NCBI RefSeq assembly: GCF_907165205.1
Contig: NC_058198.1
Coordinates: 17,399,001 to 17,463,000, forward strand
DNA length: 64,000 nt
Reading direction: 5' to 3'
Source: Coccinella septempunctata
Lineage: Eukaryota; Arthropoda; Insecta; Coleoptera; Coccinellidae
The translations under genes and the position numbers were made by a program. The notes below the pieces were generated by a model that saw only the letters and a list, made by a program, of their open reading frames with translations, searched no databases and was not told the DNA's origin. Shown here piece after piece: positions 29,171 through 40,036 of the stretch (the stretch's first letter is position 1; each line of letters begins with the position of its first letter).

Positions 29171-32100
29171 ATATTCATTCATTCATTCATTGCTGTATCC
29201 CGTTGCCGGGAATGAATCTACAAAAAGACGAAAGCGGGAGAAAACAAAAAGAAGAGAAAAAGAAAGGAAAAAGAAAAAAAAAGGAAAAAGAAAAAGAAAA
29301 AAAAAAAAAAAAAAAGGGGGCGAACAGACTTATAATTTTTCAGGGCTTATTGCGACTGTGTGCTTTCCTGTGACTGTAGAGTCCCAACCGTGACCTACAT
29401 ATCCTACCACACTCCGGGCATGGATAGTCACCAACCAGATCTGGCCGCCGCTGTATCCTTCTCGAGTCTCCATTATAACTGTGTACCAAAGACCTCCACT
29501 GTGACCTGTCTAATGCTAGTTGTTCCCAGTTATGATTGGCATTAACTGATTTTAGGGATTGATGTAGTGTATCCTTGAACCGCTTGTACTGGCCTCCTGG
29601 TTTCCGGGCTCCCTCAGTGAATTCGCCATATAGAGCTATTTTGGGGAGTCTTGTGTCTTGCATCCTCAGAATGTGGCCGCTCCATCTCAGTCGGGCCCTC
29701 GTTACTTGAGTCTCAATTGTTGTACAACTCGCGCGCTGCAAGACTTCTGCATTTGAAACTTTGTGGAACCATCTTATGTGCATTATCTGTCTTAGATGAC
29801 GTTGTTGCGTTTGTTCAAGCTGTTTAATATGTCGCCTGTAGGGCGTCCAGCTTTCGCTTCCGTAAAGAAGCGTTGGGAGGACCACTGCCTTGTAAACAGC
29901 TGTCTTGGTCTTCAGATTGAGGTCGTGATTTTGAAACACTCTATCCTTTAGCTTCCAGAATGCCCGTGATGCCGAATTGATACGGTTGTGTATTTCCGTG
30001 TCAAGGTTAGCCTTAGTATTTATGAAGCTTCCCAAGTATTTGAACTGCTCGACCTGTTCTAGAGTTTCATTCTCCAGGCTGATATCTGTTGGAAGGCTTT
30101 CTGGCGGACTAACCAGGATTTTGGTTTTGTCGATATTGAGTCTAAGGCCTAAAGCCTCGTATATATGTTTATAGGTGTCCAACATTATCTGTAGATCCTC
30201 CGAGCTGCTAGCGATAAGTGAACAGTCGTCTGCATATTGAAGTTCAGTGATAAACTTGGTACTGGTTTTTGCTCTGAGGCGCTTCAGGTTAAACAGGCCA
30301 CCATCAAATCTGAATCTTATCCCAACACCTCTTACAGGCATACTCATGTCAGCAATCATCGATACAGCCATGGCGAAAATATTGAACAGTAAAGGCGCTA
30401 ATACGCAGCCTTGTTTTATTCCAGAGTTGGTTGAGAAATGGTCGGTTGTGGAGCCATTATGCTGTATTCTAGCGGTGTTGTTGGTATGAAGGCTTTTACA
30501 CACTGCTAAGAATTTTTCGGGTACTCCAAGACGTGCCATGATTTTCCATAGCGCTCTCCGATTCACCGAATCGAACGCCTTACTTAGATCGATGTAGGCT
30601 GTGTAGACCCTTGATTGTTGTTCACGGGCCTTCTCTTGCAGCTGTCGCAGTGTGAATATTAGGTCCACCGTACCTCGATTTGGTCTGAAACCGCACTGGG
30701 ATTCAGGCAATAGCTTCTCCAAGAGTGGAACTAGACGATTAGCCATAATCTTCGAGAGAATTTTACCGGCCACACTAAGCAACGATATGCCCCTGTAGTT
30801 GTTGCAATTCGACGTATCGCCTTTGTTTTTATAGAGGTTGATAACTAAAGCGTCTCTGAAGTCTTGTGGCACATCTCCCTGTTCCCAGATCTTGCGGAAT
30901 AGTGTTAGGAGACTATTGACAATGTCTTCATCCAAGGCCTTGAATATCTCCGCTGGAATGCCGTCTAGACCAGGTGACTTATCATTTTTCATATTTTTAA
31001 TCGCACTTATGATTTCCGACATTGAGATTTCGTCATCAAGCGATGTCATCGGACTATACGAGGGGAGCAGGTCTAAAATGGACAAATCCGAGTCGTTATT
31101 TTGATTCAAGACCTGTGAGTAATGCTCCTTCCATCTTTCGAGAATTTTTCTGTCTTCAGTTAGAATAGCTCCATTAGTATCTCTTATAGGAAAGTTAGCT
31201 TTTCTGCTTGGACCATAAACAGTTTTAATAGCTTCGAAAAAACGCCTGTAATCATGGTTATCGGCGTAAGCTTGTATTTCCCTAGCTTTTTCTTTCCACC
31301 AGCTGTCCTTGATTTTTCTTATTTCTTGACGGACCTCGCGTTTTATGTTATTAAAACATTTTTGGGCTGCAACATCGCTAGGCTTGTTAATTGCTGTTTT
31401 CATCGCTTTGTGTTTTGCCTCCAGAAGGGGTGCGATATGAGTTTCTTTCTCGGCGAACCAGTCTGGGGATTTTCGGGAGCGTTCTGTGCCCAGTATTTCT
31501 TTCGCTGAATTTGTAAGAGATGATTTGAAGCGAAGCCAATGACTCTCAATGTCGTCGTCATAATCCGGTGGTGTTAGGCTATCTTTGACGGCAGCTGTGA
31601 AGCTTTCCTTTGTAGAAGGGTTATGTAGTTTGGAGATTTGAAGGCGCTCTCTTAGTAACTTTGGCCTGCGTTGGTATTTTGGGAGCATTGAGATCTTCAT
31701 TCTCGAGATTACCAGCCTATGATCAGTCCAGCACTCCAGATCTGCTCTGGGTTTAGTGACCAACACCTCTTTGAGATCTTTTCTTCTCACGATCACATAG
31801 TCGAGAGTATGCCAATGCCCTGAGCGCGGGTGGCGCCAGGTCCCCCTTGAATTGGGTCTCGTAATAAAGAAGGTGTTCGTTATACAAAGGTTGTGTTCTG
31901 CACAAAGAGCCAGCAGACGTTCTCCGTTCGAATTAATGCTATCTGTGCCGTGTTTCCCTATTATTCCCGGCCATAGTTCTGTGTCTTGACATCTGCCCAC
32001 TCTGGCGTTGAAGTCTCCAAGTAGGATAATACGTTCCCGTTTTGGGATTTTACGGTAGCAACGAGTGATTCGTAGAAAGTGTCCTTTGAGTTGTCAGAGG

Positions 32101-32261
32101 AGTTCAAAGTGGGTGCGTATACTGCAATGATGTTCACAAACGTGTTGTTTGCTGCAGGAAAGCGTAAAGTCATTAAACGTTCTGAGATGCCCACTGGATT
32201 TTCGGTTAGTTTGGCGGCCAGGTCGTTTCTAATGGCAAAGCCTACACCATGTTGTCTGTGA
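29171..32261 (-). mobile_element. RTE-like LINE, 5' truncated (left arm)
   Basis: This is the reverse complement of 34545-37634. It includes the tetranucleotide 3' tail, the pyrimidine-rich 3' untranslated region, the reverse transcriptase and most of the endonuclease. It ends at 32261, the inner edge of the inverted repeat. Confidence 0.92.
29340..32000 (-). CDS. RTE-like endonuclease C-terminus and reverse transcriptase (left arm)
   Basis: The frame is 886 codons. Layout is as for the right-arm copy at 34805: endonuclease end (WTDHRLV), reverse transcriptase with DKSPGLDG, LSKAFDSV, GIKQGCVLAP and YADD, and a C-terminal C2H2-type finger. It differs from the right-arm copy by only a couple of residues. 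The frame is open further upstream to the frameshift near 32055. Confidence 0.9.
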   Translation of the reverse strand: MGRCQDTELWPGIIGKHGTDSINSNGERLLALCAEHNLCITNTFFITRPNSRGTWRHPRSGHWHTLDYVIVRRKDLKEVLVTKPRADLECWTDHRLVISRMKISMLPKYQRRPKLLRERLQISKLHNPSTKESFTAAVKDSLTPPDYDDDIESHWLRFKSSLTNSAKEILGTERSRKSPDWFAEKETHIAPLLEAKHKAMKTAINKPSDVAAQKCFNNIKREVRQEIRKIKDSWWKEKAREIQAYADNHDYRRFFEAIKTVYGPSRKANFPIRDTNGAILTEDRKILERWKEHYSQVLNQNNDSDLSILDLLPSYSPMTSLDDEISMSEIISAIKNMKNDKSPGLDGIPAEIFKALDEDIVNSLLTLFRKIWEQGDVPQDFRDALVINLYKNKGDTSNCNNYRGISLLSVAGKILSKIMANRLVPLLEKLLPESQCGFRPNRGTVDLIFTLRQLQEKAREQQSRVYTAYIDLSKAFDSVNRRALWKIMARLGVPEKFLAVCKSLHTNNTARIQHNGSTTDHFSTNSGIKQGCVLAPLLFNIFAMAVSMIADMSMPVRGVGIRFRFDGGLFNLKRLRAKTSTKFITELQYADDCSLIASSSEDLQIMLDTYKHIYEALGLRLNIDKTKILVSPPESLPTDISLENETLEQVEQFKYLGSFINTKANLDTEIHNRINSASRAFWKLKDRVFQNHDLNLKTKTAVYKAVVLPTLLYGSESWTPYRRHIKQLEQTQQRHLRQIMHIRWFHKVSNAEVLQRASCTTIETQVTRARLRWSGHILRMQDTRLPKIALYGEFTEGARKPGGQYKRFKDTLHQSLKSVNANHNWEQLALDRSQWRSLVHSYNGDSRRIQRRPDLVGDYPCPECGRICRSRLGLYSHRKAHSRNKP

Positions 32262-32438
32262 GCAGATCCGGATATCACTTCTATTGTACTGTTTAGATTA
32301 GGATGAGAACTCTGTAAGGGTGAGATAACGAGCACTTAACCGACTTGAATTTCTGATTAATTTTTCTTTTTTTTTTGATGGGCCAGTTACCCCTTATTAA
32401 ATTGAACTTGTGTCTTCAACGCAACTTCAATTTTTCCC
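32262..32438 (+). other. Unassigned spacer sequence next to a purine tract
   Basis: About 177 bp form the start of the loop of the giant inverted repeat. I recognise no domain. Since a purine tract and LTR start follow, it is probably the 3' untranslated end of a fourth LTR element. Confidence 0.4.
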
Positions 32439-33905
32439 AGGGGAGGGGGATGTAACGATACTTGATTGTTTTTAATAAAAATCAAGCCTCGTTTTAAATA
32501 TCCGTTTCCCTGAATTTTCCAGTTGAAACAATGCAACACCGTCTGATGGAGATTTCAGTTTCAATATAGTTATTCCGTTTCATTTTGGAAATATTTTTCA
32601 GAATTCTGATTATTAAATTCAAATTCCGTATAATTGAAATTTCCATCAATAATCCGCCGTAAGAATCCAAAATAAAGAAAAAGTGTCTTTCTGCATTCGG
32701 CGTTGTTTTTCCGTCCACAAAAACACACCGAATTCAGTATAAAACATCGTGGATTGCAGATAACGACAGTTTCTTTTACCGATAAAGAGATAACCGCCAC
32801 AGAGAATATTTCTTCTGGGGAGAATATTCGAGAATTCCGAATTTGGAGTGCAATTTTGATCACGTGACCGTCCACATGTTGTAGAGTTAATAAATAGGAC
32901 CGCACCACCAGACGAGAATTAATTCATGATTATTCATTCGGTAGTCATCCTGCGATTCTGTTTTCAGTCTTGATTCGGTAGTGATTATTTTCTTGATATC
33001 TTCGTGATTCTTTAATTCATTTCCGCTTTAATTAAGTCTGTCTTCGTATTAAAGTTTTCCTTTGCTTTTCTTTATTTTTTTTTGCTAAGTGGTGGTGTGA
33101 CCGTACCGGAACAAACTGTAAGTCTCTTCTTGATAACGCATACTTCGTGATTCAAAGTTGCATTCTTTTATTTGTTAAATTGTGTTAATCCTTGTTGTTA
33201 ATCCTCCTGTTTAACGCAGACTTCTGTCGCCTGGCTATCTGGTGACGGAAACCAATCGGCAGAAGTCTCGAAGTTTTTCTACTGGTAATGCTTGGCGTGT
33301 GACACCCAAGGTTGCCACAGAAAGACCGCAGTAACTTATACCTACTACCCCTGTTGTGTTCCGTGTAGATCTCCCGTTTACCGCAGACTTCTCTCGCCTG
33401 GTTATCTGGTGACAGAAACCAATCGGCAGAAGTCTCGAAGTTTTTCTGCTGGTAATGCTTGGCGTGTACACCCAAGGTTGCCACGGAGAGACCACGATAA
33501 ACTACCCCGTTATCCTGTAAATTGTTGCATGGTGTTTCACCTGCATCAGCCCCGTCCCGTTTATTAAATAGTTTCAAATTCTGATTGGCCTGTACACTGA
33601 AAATCACTGGAAGTGCTCGGGATCAAACCCATTGCTAAATTAACCGATTACAGAGACTTGGATCTTTCTGAGGCACCTGGTTGCTGTAAATTTTGTATAA
33701 ACCCCGTACATCCGTCATTGTCTCGGAAGGAATCAAAGTAACTGCTATTAATTGTTTGCTTTCTTTAATACCTGATAGTTTGACTGAATATAGTTGATTT
33801 GAATATTCTTTGATTCATTGACTTCACTTTCTGATCACCGTGACAAGTTATTACATTTCTGTTTTCCTTAATTTTGAAATTGGTCATCAGCTGAATATAT
33901 TTCTT
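32439..33905 (+). mobile_element. LTR-4 fragment: purine tract plus LTR-like sequence
   Basis: The purine tract AGGGGAGGGGGA (32439-32450) is followed at once by TGTAACGATACTTG, a typical LTR start. The rest to 33905, where the RTE-like LINE begins, is LTR-like. It contains a ~163-bp tandem duplication (about 33214-33376 and 33377-33490, marked by GCAGACTTCT and CAATCGGCAGAAGTCTCGAAG). I could not fix the LTR's 3' end. Part of the right side may be internal leader. Confidence 0.55.
33214..33495. repeat. ~163-bp tandem duplication within LTR-4
   Basis: Two copies share the GCAGACTTCT stretch, CTCGCCTGG or TGTCGCCTGG, ATCTGGTGAC, and a GTTTTTCT-CTGGTAATGCTTGGCGTG stretch interrupted by one base. 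Divergence is about 10%. Confidence 0.8.
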
Positions 33906-34223
33906 GGGTGTAAGGGGAAGGATGCGTTTTATAGCCTCTCCTCTCAAATGCCAACCTCACCTTCTCGCGGTGCACCCTGTTCTTACGAACGAGGCTCTGG
34001 CGACCGAACATGAGCGGTATATCTCTGTTTCCCACAATCACCTAGCCAAAATATTGGCTTGAGCAGGAAATGGCTCTCTGCGTTGCTTAAGTTACGTCTC
34101 AGACCTTGTCGTCTCAGGTTACCTGTGCCACAAGATAATCTAGTCGCAACCGCAACCAAAGTTGCACTGACAGCGTTACCAGTGCAGCTTTAAAACACCT
34201 TCTAACGCAGCTCCTACAAAAAG

Positions 34224-34800
34224 ATGGATCAGTCGACCAGGACAAAATTTGTATCCGGAGGTAAAATACCCTCCCATTCGGATCTCCGGGGGAGGGTGCC
34301 TGAGCGAGTGAATCATCGTACAACAACCAATGAAAATCACATAGCTTTTGCAGCATGGAACGTCAGAACCTTGCTAGACAACCCCAAGGCCGACCGACCA
34401 TAGAGGCGTACTGCCCTAATCGATAAGGAACTGCAACGAACATCCATTGCAATAGTTGCCTTAAGCGAGACACGCTTCTCGGGCGAAGGTAGCTTGGTAG
34501 AACATGCTTATACTTTTTTCTGGAAGGGCTTGCCAGAAGGCCAAATCAGACAACATGGTGTAGGCTTTGCCATTAGAAACGACCTGGCCGCCAAACTAAC
34601 CGAAAATCCAGTGGGCATCTCAGAACGTTTAATGACTTTACGCTTTCCTGCAGCAAACAACACGTTTGTGAACATCATTGCAGTATACGCACCCACTTTG
34701 AACTCCTCTGACAACTCAAAGGACACTTTCTACGAATCACTCGTTGCTACCGTAAAATCCCAAAACGGGAACGTATTATCCTACTTGGAGACTTCAACGC
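34224..34800 (+). pseudogene. RTE-like endonuclease N-terminal part, stop and frameshift
   Basis: From the ATG at 34224 the frame matches the intact copy at 23017 but meets a TAG at 34401-34403 after 59 codons. Near 34750 a 4-nt loss relative to copy 1 shifts the frame. After this point GDFNARVG continues into the reverse transcriptase frame. Confidence 0.85.
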
Positions 34801-34804
34801 CAGA

Positions 34805-37465
34805 GTGGGCAGATGTCAAGACACAGAACTATGGCCGGGAATAATAGGGAAACACGGCACAGATAGCATTAATTCGAACGGAGAACGTCTGCTGGCTCTT
34901 TGTGCAGAACACAACCTTTGTATAACGAACACCTTCTTTATTACGAGACCCAATTCAAGGGGGACCTGGCGCCACCCGCGCTCAGGGCATTGGCATACTC
35001 TCGACTATGTGATCGTGAGAAGAAAAGATCTCAAAGAGGTGTTGGTCACTAAACCCAGAGCAGATCTGGAGTGCTGGACTGATCATAGGCTGGTAATCTC
35101 GAGATTGAAGATCTCAATGCTCCCAAAATACCAACGCAGGCCAAAGTTACTAAGAGAGCGCCTTCAAATCTCCAAACTACATAACCCTTCTACAAAGGAA
35201 AGCTTCACAGCTGCCGTCAAAGATAGCCTAACACCACCGGATTATGACGACGACATTGAGAGTCATTGGCTTCGCTTCAAATCATCTCTTACAAATTCAG
35301 CGAAAGAAATACTGGGCACAGAACGCTCCCGAAAATCCCCAGACTGGTTCGCCGAGAAAGAAACTCATATCGCACCCCTTCTGGAGGCAAAACACAAAGC
35401 GATGAAAACAGCAATTAACAAGCCTAGCGATGTTGCAGCCCAAAAATGTTTTAATAACATAAAACGCGAAGTCCGTCAAGAAATAAGAAAAATCAAGGAC
35501 AGCTGGTGGAAAGAAAAAGCTAGGGAAATACAAGCTTACGCCGATAACCATGATTACAGGCGTTTTTTCGAAGCTATTAAAACTGTTTATGGTCCAAGCA
35601 GAAAAGCTAACTTTCCTATAAGAGATACTAATGGAGCTATTCTAACTGAAGACAGAAAAATTCTCGAAAGATGGAAGGAGCATTACTCACAGGTCTTGAA
35701 TCAAAATAACGACTCGGATTTGTCCATTTTAGACCTGCTCCCCTCGTATAGTCCGATGACATCGCTTGATGACGAAATCTCAATGTCGGAAATCATAAGT
35801 GCGATTAAAAATATGAAAAATGATAAGTCACCTGGTCTAGACGGCATTCCAGCGGAGATATTCAAGGCCTTGGATGAAGACATTGTCAATAGTCTCCTAA
35901 CACTATTCCGCAAGATCTGGGAACAGGGAGATGTGCCACAAGACTTCAGAGACGCTTTAGTTATCAACCTCTATAAGAACAAAGGCGATACGTCGAATTG
36001 CAACAACTACAGGGGCATATCGTTGCTTAGTGTGGCCGGTAAAATTCTCTCGAAGATTATGGCTAATCGTCTAGTTCCACTCTTGGAGAAGCTATTGCCT
36101 GAATCCCAGTGCGGTTTCAGACCAAATCGAGGTACGGTGGACCTAATATTCACACTGCGACAGCTGCAAGAGAAGGCCCGTGAACAACAATCAAGGGTCT
36201 ACACAGCCTACATCGATCTAAGTAAGGCGTTCGATTCGGTGAATCGGAGAGCGCTATGGAAAATCATGGCACGTCTTGGAGTACCCGAAAAATTCTTAGC
36301 AGTGTGTAAAAGCCTTCATACCAACAACACCGCTAGAATACAGCATAATGGCTCCACAACCGACCATTTCTCAACCAACTCTGGAATAAAACAAGGCTGC
36401 GTATTAGCGCCTTTACTGTTCAATATTTTCGCCATGGCTGTATCGATGATTGCTGACATGAGTATGCCTGTAAGAGGTGTTGGGATAAGATTCAGATTTG
36501 ATGGTGGCCTGTTTAACCTGAAGCGCCTCAGAGCAAAAACCAGTACCAAGTTTATCACTGAACTTCAATATGCAGACGACTGTTCACTTATCGCTAGCAG
36601 CTCGGAGGATCTACAGATAATGTTGGACACCTATAAACATATATACGAGGCTTTAGGCCTTAGACTCAATATCGACAAAACCAAAATCCTGGTTAGTCCG
36701 CCAGAAAGCCTTCCAACAGATATCAGCCTGGAGAATGAAACTCTAGAACAGGTCGAGCAGTTCAAATACTTGGGAAGCTTCATAAATACTAAGGCTAACC
36801 TTGACACGGAAATACACAACCGTATCAATTCGGCATCACGGGCATTCTGGAAGCTAAAGGATAGAGTGTTTCAAAATCACGACCTCAATCTGAAGACCAA
36901 GACAGCTGTTTACAAGGCAGTGGTCCTCCCAACGCTTCTTTACGGAAGCGAAAGCTGGACGCCCTACAGGCGACATATTAAACAGCTTGAACAAACGCAA
37001 CAACGTCATCTAAGACAGATAATGCACATAAGATGGTTCCACAAAGTTTCAAATGCAGAAGTCTTGCAGCGCGCGAGTTGTACAACAATTGAGACTCAAG
37101 TAACGAGGGCCCGACTGAGATGGAGCGGCCACATTCTGAGGATGCAAGACACAAGACTCCCCAAAATAGCTCTATATGGCGAATTCACTGAGGGAGCCCG
37201 GAAACCAGGAGGCCAGTACAAGCGGTTCAAGGATACACTACATCAATCCCTAAAATCAGTTAATGCCAATCATAACTGGGAACAACTAGCATTAAACAGG
37301 TCACAGTGGAGGTCTTTGGTACACAGTTATAATGGAGACTCGAGAAGGATACAGCGGCGGCCAGATCTGGTTGGTGACTATCCATGCCCGGAGTGTGGTA
37401 GGATATGTAGGTCACGGTTGGGACTCTACAGTCACAGGAAAGCACACAGTCGCAATAAGCCCTGA
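34805..37465 (+). CDS. RTE-like endonuclease C-terminus and reverse transcriptase (full-length copy)
   Basis: The frame is 886 codons, opening at a GTG because the real N-terminus is upstream of the frameshift. Residues 1-100 complete the endonuclease (WTDHRLV at ~91-97). The connector reaches ~340, where reverse transcriptase begins (DKSPGLDGIPAE). Motif A LSKAFDSVN is at ~470, motif B GIKQGCVLAPLLF at ~525, and YADDC at ~589. A thumb/connection region follows. Residues ~859-882 form a C2H2-type zinc finger (CPEC, then HRKAH), as in several LINE ORF2 C-termini where it helps bind target DNA. Catalytic Asp residues are intact. Confidence 0.9.
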   Translation: MGRCQDTELWPGIIGKHGTDSINSNGERLLALCAEHNLCITNTFFITRPNSRGTWRHPRSGHWHTLDYVIVRRKDLKEVLVTKPRADLECWTDHRLVISRLKISMLPKYQRRPKLLRERLQISKLHNPSTKESFTAAVKDSLTPPDYDDDIESHWLRFKSSLTNSAKEILGTERSRKSPDWFAEKETHIAPLLEAKHKAMKTAINKPSDVAAQKCFNNIKREVRQEIRKIKDSWWKEKAREIQAYADNHDYRRFFEAIKTVYGPSRKANFPIRDTNGAILTEDRKILERWKEHYSQVLNQNNDSDLSILDLLPSYSPMTSLDDEISMSEIISAIKNMKNDKSPGLDGIPAEIFKALDEDIVNSLLTLFRKIWEQGDVPQDFRDALVINLYKNKGDTSNCNNYRGISLLSVAGKILSKIMANRLVPLLEKLLPESQCGFRPNRGTVDLIFTLRQLQEKAREQQSRVYTAYIDLSKAFDSVNRRALWKIMARLGVPEKFLAVCKSLHTNNTARIQHNGSTTDHFSTNSGIKQGCVLAPLLFNIFAMAVSMIADMSMPVRGVGIRFRFDGGLFNLKRLRAKTSTKFITELQYADDCSLIASSSEDLQIMLDTYKHIYEALGLRLNIDKTKILVSPPESLPTDISLENETLEQVEQFKYLGSFINTKANLDTEIHNRINSASRAFWKLKDRVFQNHDLNLKTKTAVYKAVVLPTLLYGSESWTPYRRHIKQLEQTQQRHLRQIMHIRWFHKVSNAEVLQRASCTTIETQVTRARLRWSGHILRMQDTRLPKIALYGEFTEGARKPGGQYKRFKDTLHQSLKSVNANHNWEQLALNRSQWRSLVHSYNGDSRRIQRRPDLVGDYPCPECGRICRSRLGLYSHRKAHSRNKP

Positions 37466-37625
37466 AAAATTATAAGTCTGTTCGCCCCTTTTTTTTTTTT
37501 TCTTTTTCTTTTTCCTTTTTTTTTCTTTTTCCTTTCTTTTTCTCTTCTTTTTGTTTTCTCCCGCTTTCGTCTTTTTGTAGATTCATTCCCGGCAACGGGA
37601 TACAGCAATGAATGAATGAATGAAT

Positions 37626-37836
37626 ATTTCTTGACTTGGAAATAACTGTACGGTTCACTGTAAGTTAGATTGTTGTAATAAATTCGGTTTTAAAGCACTT
37701 GTTATCGCTACCACCTTAGATAAACCCGAACTCTGTCTCCGACTAGTAGGTACCTGGGTGGGTTTGCTATTTCTCCCTATTGAAAGAATAGCTGGCGCTC
37801 GAGATTAAACCCTTTTTCCCGACCAAACCCGTTACA
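37626..37836 (+). mobile_element. LTR fragment related to LTR-3 (right arm)
   Basis: This is the mirror of 28962-29170. It ends CCGTTACA and is bordered by RTE 3' tails on both sides. It contains an AATAAA signal near 37677. Confidence 0.7.
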
Positions 37837-37937
37837 GTCTGTTCGAATTTTTTTTTTTTTCTTCTTCTTCTTCTTCTTCTTCTTTTTGTAGATTTATTCC
37901 CGGTAACGGGATTCAGCAATGAATGAATGAATGAATG
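37837..37937 (+). mobile_element. RTE-like LINE 3' tail fragment (right arm)
   Basis: GTCTGTTCG, a T/CTT-rich run, the inverted GGTAACGGG hairpin region and an ATGA tetranucleotide tail. It sits at the broken end of a gypsy-2 LTR. Confidence 0.75.
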
Positions 37938-38682
37938 CCTCCCTACACTAGGAGATGTCTCCCTACACTAGGACCCTGTCGATACGAAAGAACGTAAGAA
38001 CTTAATCCTCACCATATAAGGAAGAATGAGTGACAAACATTGTATCACAAAAGATGGTTTTATACATACCCAGTTCTTCGGGGGGAACTATTCAAATCTA
38101 ACGTGAATCCACCAAATCTTTCCAAGCTCGAATATGCAATTAGACAACCAGAACCTCGGTTCTATCACAATCAACGTAGGATGCTCTCAACTAATGCTTC
38201 CAATCAACGAATTTCACGGCAATAGCTAGGAGAGAAAATAACACACAATAAGGAATTTGCCGAACAACGTACGACGAACATACCTTTATGAAGAAAAACT
38301 ACACGTGCCACAGCGAAGAAAACTCTCGATCAATCCTCCTTAAGGAGATACGCCAATATAGAATCCAAATAAACCAGTTCGGCAGGAGATCACACAGATA
38401 TCCGAAGATTAATCCCACAAATGGACGATTTTAATTATCGAAAACTCCAGAAATTCCTGATGGATACCTCCAAACTTACAAAATGGCTAATCACATAGAA
38501 AACTCATCTGACGCTGTCTAACCTTCAAAATTCTGTGAGCACGGAAAACTAAACTAAAACGTCAAGATCTAACCCCACTTGACCGGTAGCGGTAAAATAA
38601 CAGTAGGCCGATCGCCCCACATCGACATAACCTGCAAATTCAATTCGTACCGTATTTATTGATGGTATTTGAAACCGTTACA
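37938..38682 (-). repeat. gypsy-2 3' LTR, truncated (right arm)
   Basis: On the minus strand it starts TGTAACGG at 38682 and is preceded by the purine tract (38693-38683). It matches the first 745 bp of the LTR. Confidence 0.88.
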
Positions 38683-40036
38683 ACTCTCCCCTTACGATAA
38701 AAAAAAAAAAAAAACACAGCATCCCCCGCCGAAGGTATCCAGACATTGAAGAGCCTCCAACCATCACATTAAACGAGATGAAAAAGTGAAAGATATCTGA
38801 CCACTGAAGGTGACCAGATACCGTCATGAAAAAGTGAAAGATATCTGACCACTGAAGGTGACCAGATACCGACAGGTCCAGCTAAAACAGGAAAAGTACC
38901 GACTCAACTAAAAAGAAAACTAAGAAAGGGCCGAAATTTTTATGTAATACTTTTTTTTCAAGAACTAAAAAGAGAACTTCTCCGCAGCCCGAGTCGAAGA
39001 CCACGGAAAAGGCGCTGGACCTGGAGGACTTCATTTATTCTCAAAGTCGCAACCTCAACGACTCCCACCACAACCTTAGGAAGTGATGTCACAATCGGGT
39101 GTCACAATCGGGAAAACGACAAAATCGGGAAAGATAGTCAAAATCGGCAGCACGGTGGTCCTCGTGGGCAAAGAGCAACGGCTCAGTGCACGACCAACCG
39201 CAAGTCTTGACTCGTCGGGAGTCCTACGGTAATACAAAAAAAAAATAATCTTTAGTCAAAATCGGGAAGTTAGCTTTAAATCAGGGGTCCTCGTGGGCAA
39301 AGAGCAACGGCTCAATGCACGACCCGCTGAGAGTCATAACTCGTCGGGAGTCTTACGGCAGTTATCGTTTCAAAATCGGTAAGAAGGGTCGCCTCAGGCA
39401 ACACACGTCGCAAATCCGCCGAAGCGAAGGCAAACCCAAAACGGACAATCCAAAAAGAAAAAAAAACGATGTACCCAAAATCGGGAAGGTAAGTGTTAAC
39501 CAAGACACGTCATAATCCGGTAAAGAAATTAGCAATCAAAATTGGGATAGGTCACCTCAAACAACATAGATACGTTGCGAATCCGCCAGTAGCGAAGGTA
39601 GACCAAATACGCATCAAAATCGATAAACGGAAATATCAAGGAACGTCGAATTATCAGCAATCAAAATCAGAAGGAAAAGTCACCTCAGACAACATAGAAC
39701 GTTGCGAATCCGCCAGCAGCGAAGGTAGACCAAATCCACATCAAAATCTATATCGATAAAGGAAAATATCAAGGAACGTCAAAATCGGAACCGAAACGTC
39801 AAAATCGAAAACACAAAGGCTCAAGGTCACACTCAATCTAAAAATCTCCCTACCCCGACAAACGATCTACCTGAGGGCAAGTGAAGGAAAATACAACAGC
39901 GATGGTACTGCCGTGGCCTGGAATGTACCATAGATGATGAGGGGAATTCCCGCCACTGGATAGGGGTAGTGACCACCCTCGTCAATTTATGCATAAGCAA
40001 GGGACAGCTATCCTCTGCCCCGAGTCCGAGACGAGA
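38683..40036 (-). other. gypsy-2 purine tract and repeat-rich 3' untranslated region (right arm)
   Basis: The purine tract lies at 38683-38693 and the modular repeats described for 26763-28104 follow in reverse. No gene is seen. Confidence 0.75.

Larger units (their letters stand above)
24000..32261. repeat. Left arm of giant inverted repeat
   Basis: Positions in this arm and in 34545-42799 add up to 66798-66806 throughout, so the two are reverse complements over ~8.26 kb. Only rare substitutions and homopolymer length changes separate them. The arm contains LINE-1a copy B, a gypsy-2 3' part, an RTE tail, an LTR fragment and an RTE-like LINE. Confidence 0.95.
33906..37625 (+). mobile_element. 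RTE-like LINE, full-length copy
   Basis: The element is 3.72 kb. The 5' end GGGTGTAAGGGGAAGGATG is shared with copy 1. A ~320-nt leader is followed by the endonuclease and reverse transcriptase, a short 3' untranslated region with a long T/CTT-rich run, and an ATGA/GAAT tetranucleotide tail. Simple tandem repeats at the 3' end instead of poly(A) are usual in the RTE clade. I assign RTE from that and from the endonuclease type, but clade placement is by eye. Confidence 0.85.

Noticed and set aside
29190..29393. Lysine-rich open frames (K/E runs) near 29.2 kb, 37.5 kb and 45.8 kb
   Set aside because: They translate the T/CTT-rich 3' untranslated run of the RTE-like LINE.
33600..33630. Possible primer-binding site 'tggaagtgctcgggatca' after LTR-4
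   Set aside because: The reverse complement does not fold as a proper tRNA T-arm plus acceptor, and no LTR end precedes it directly.
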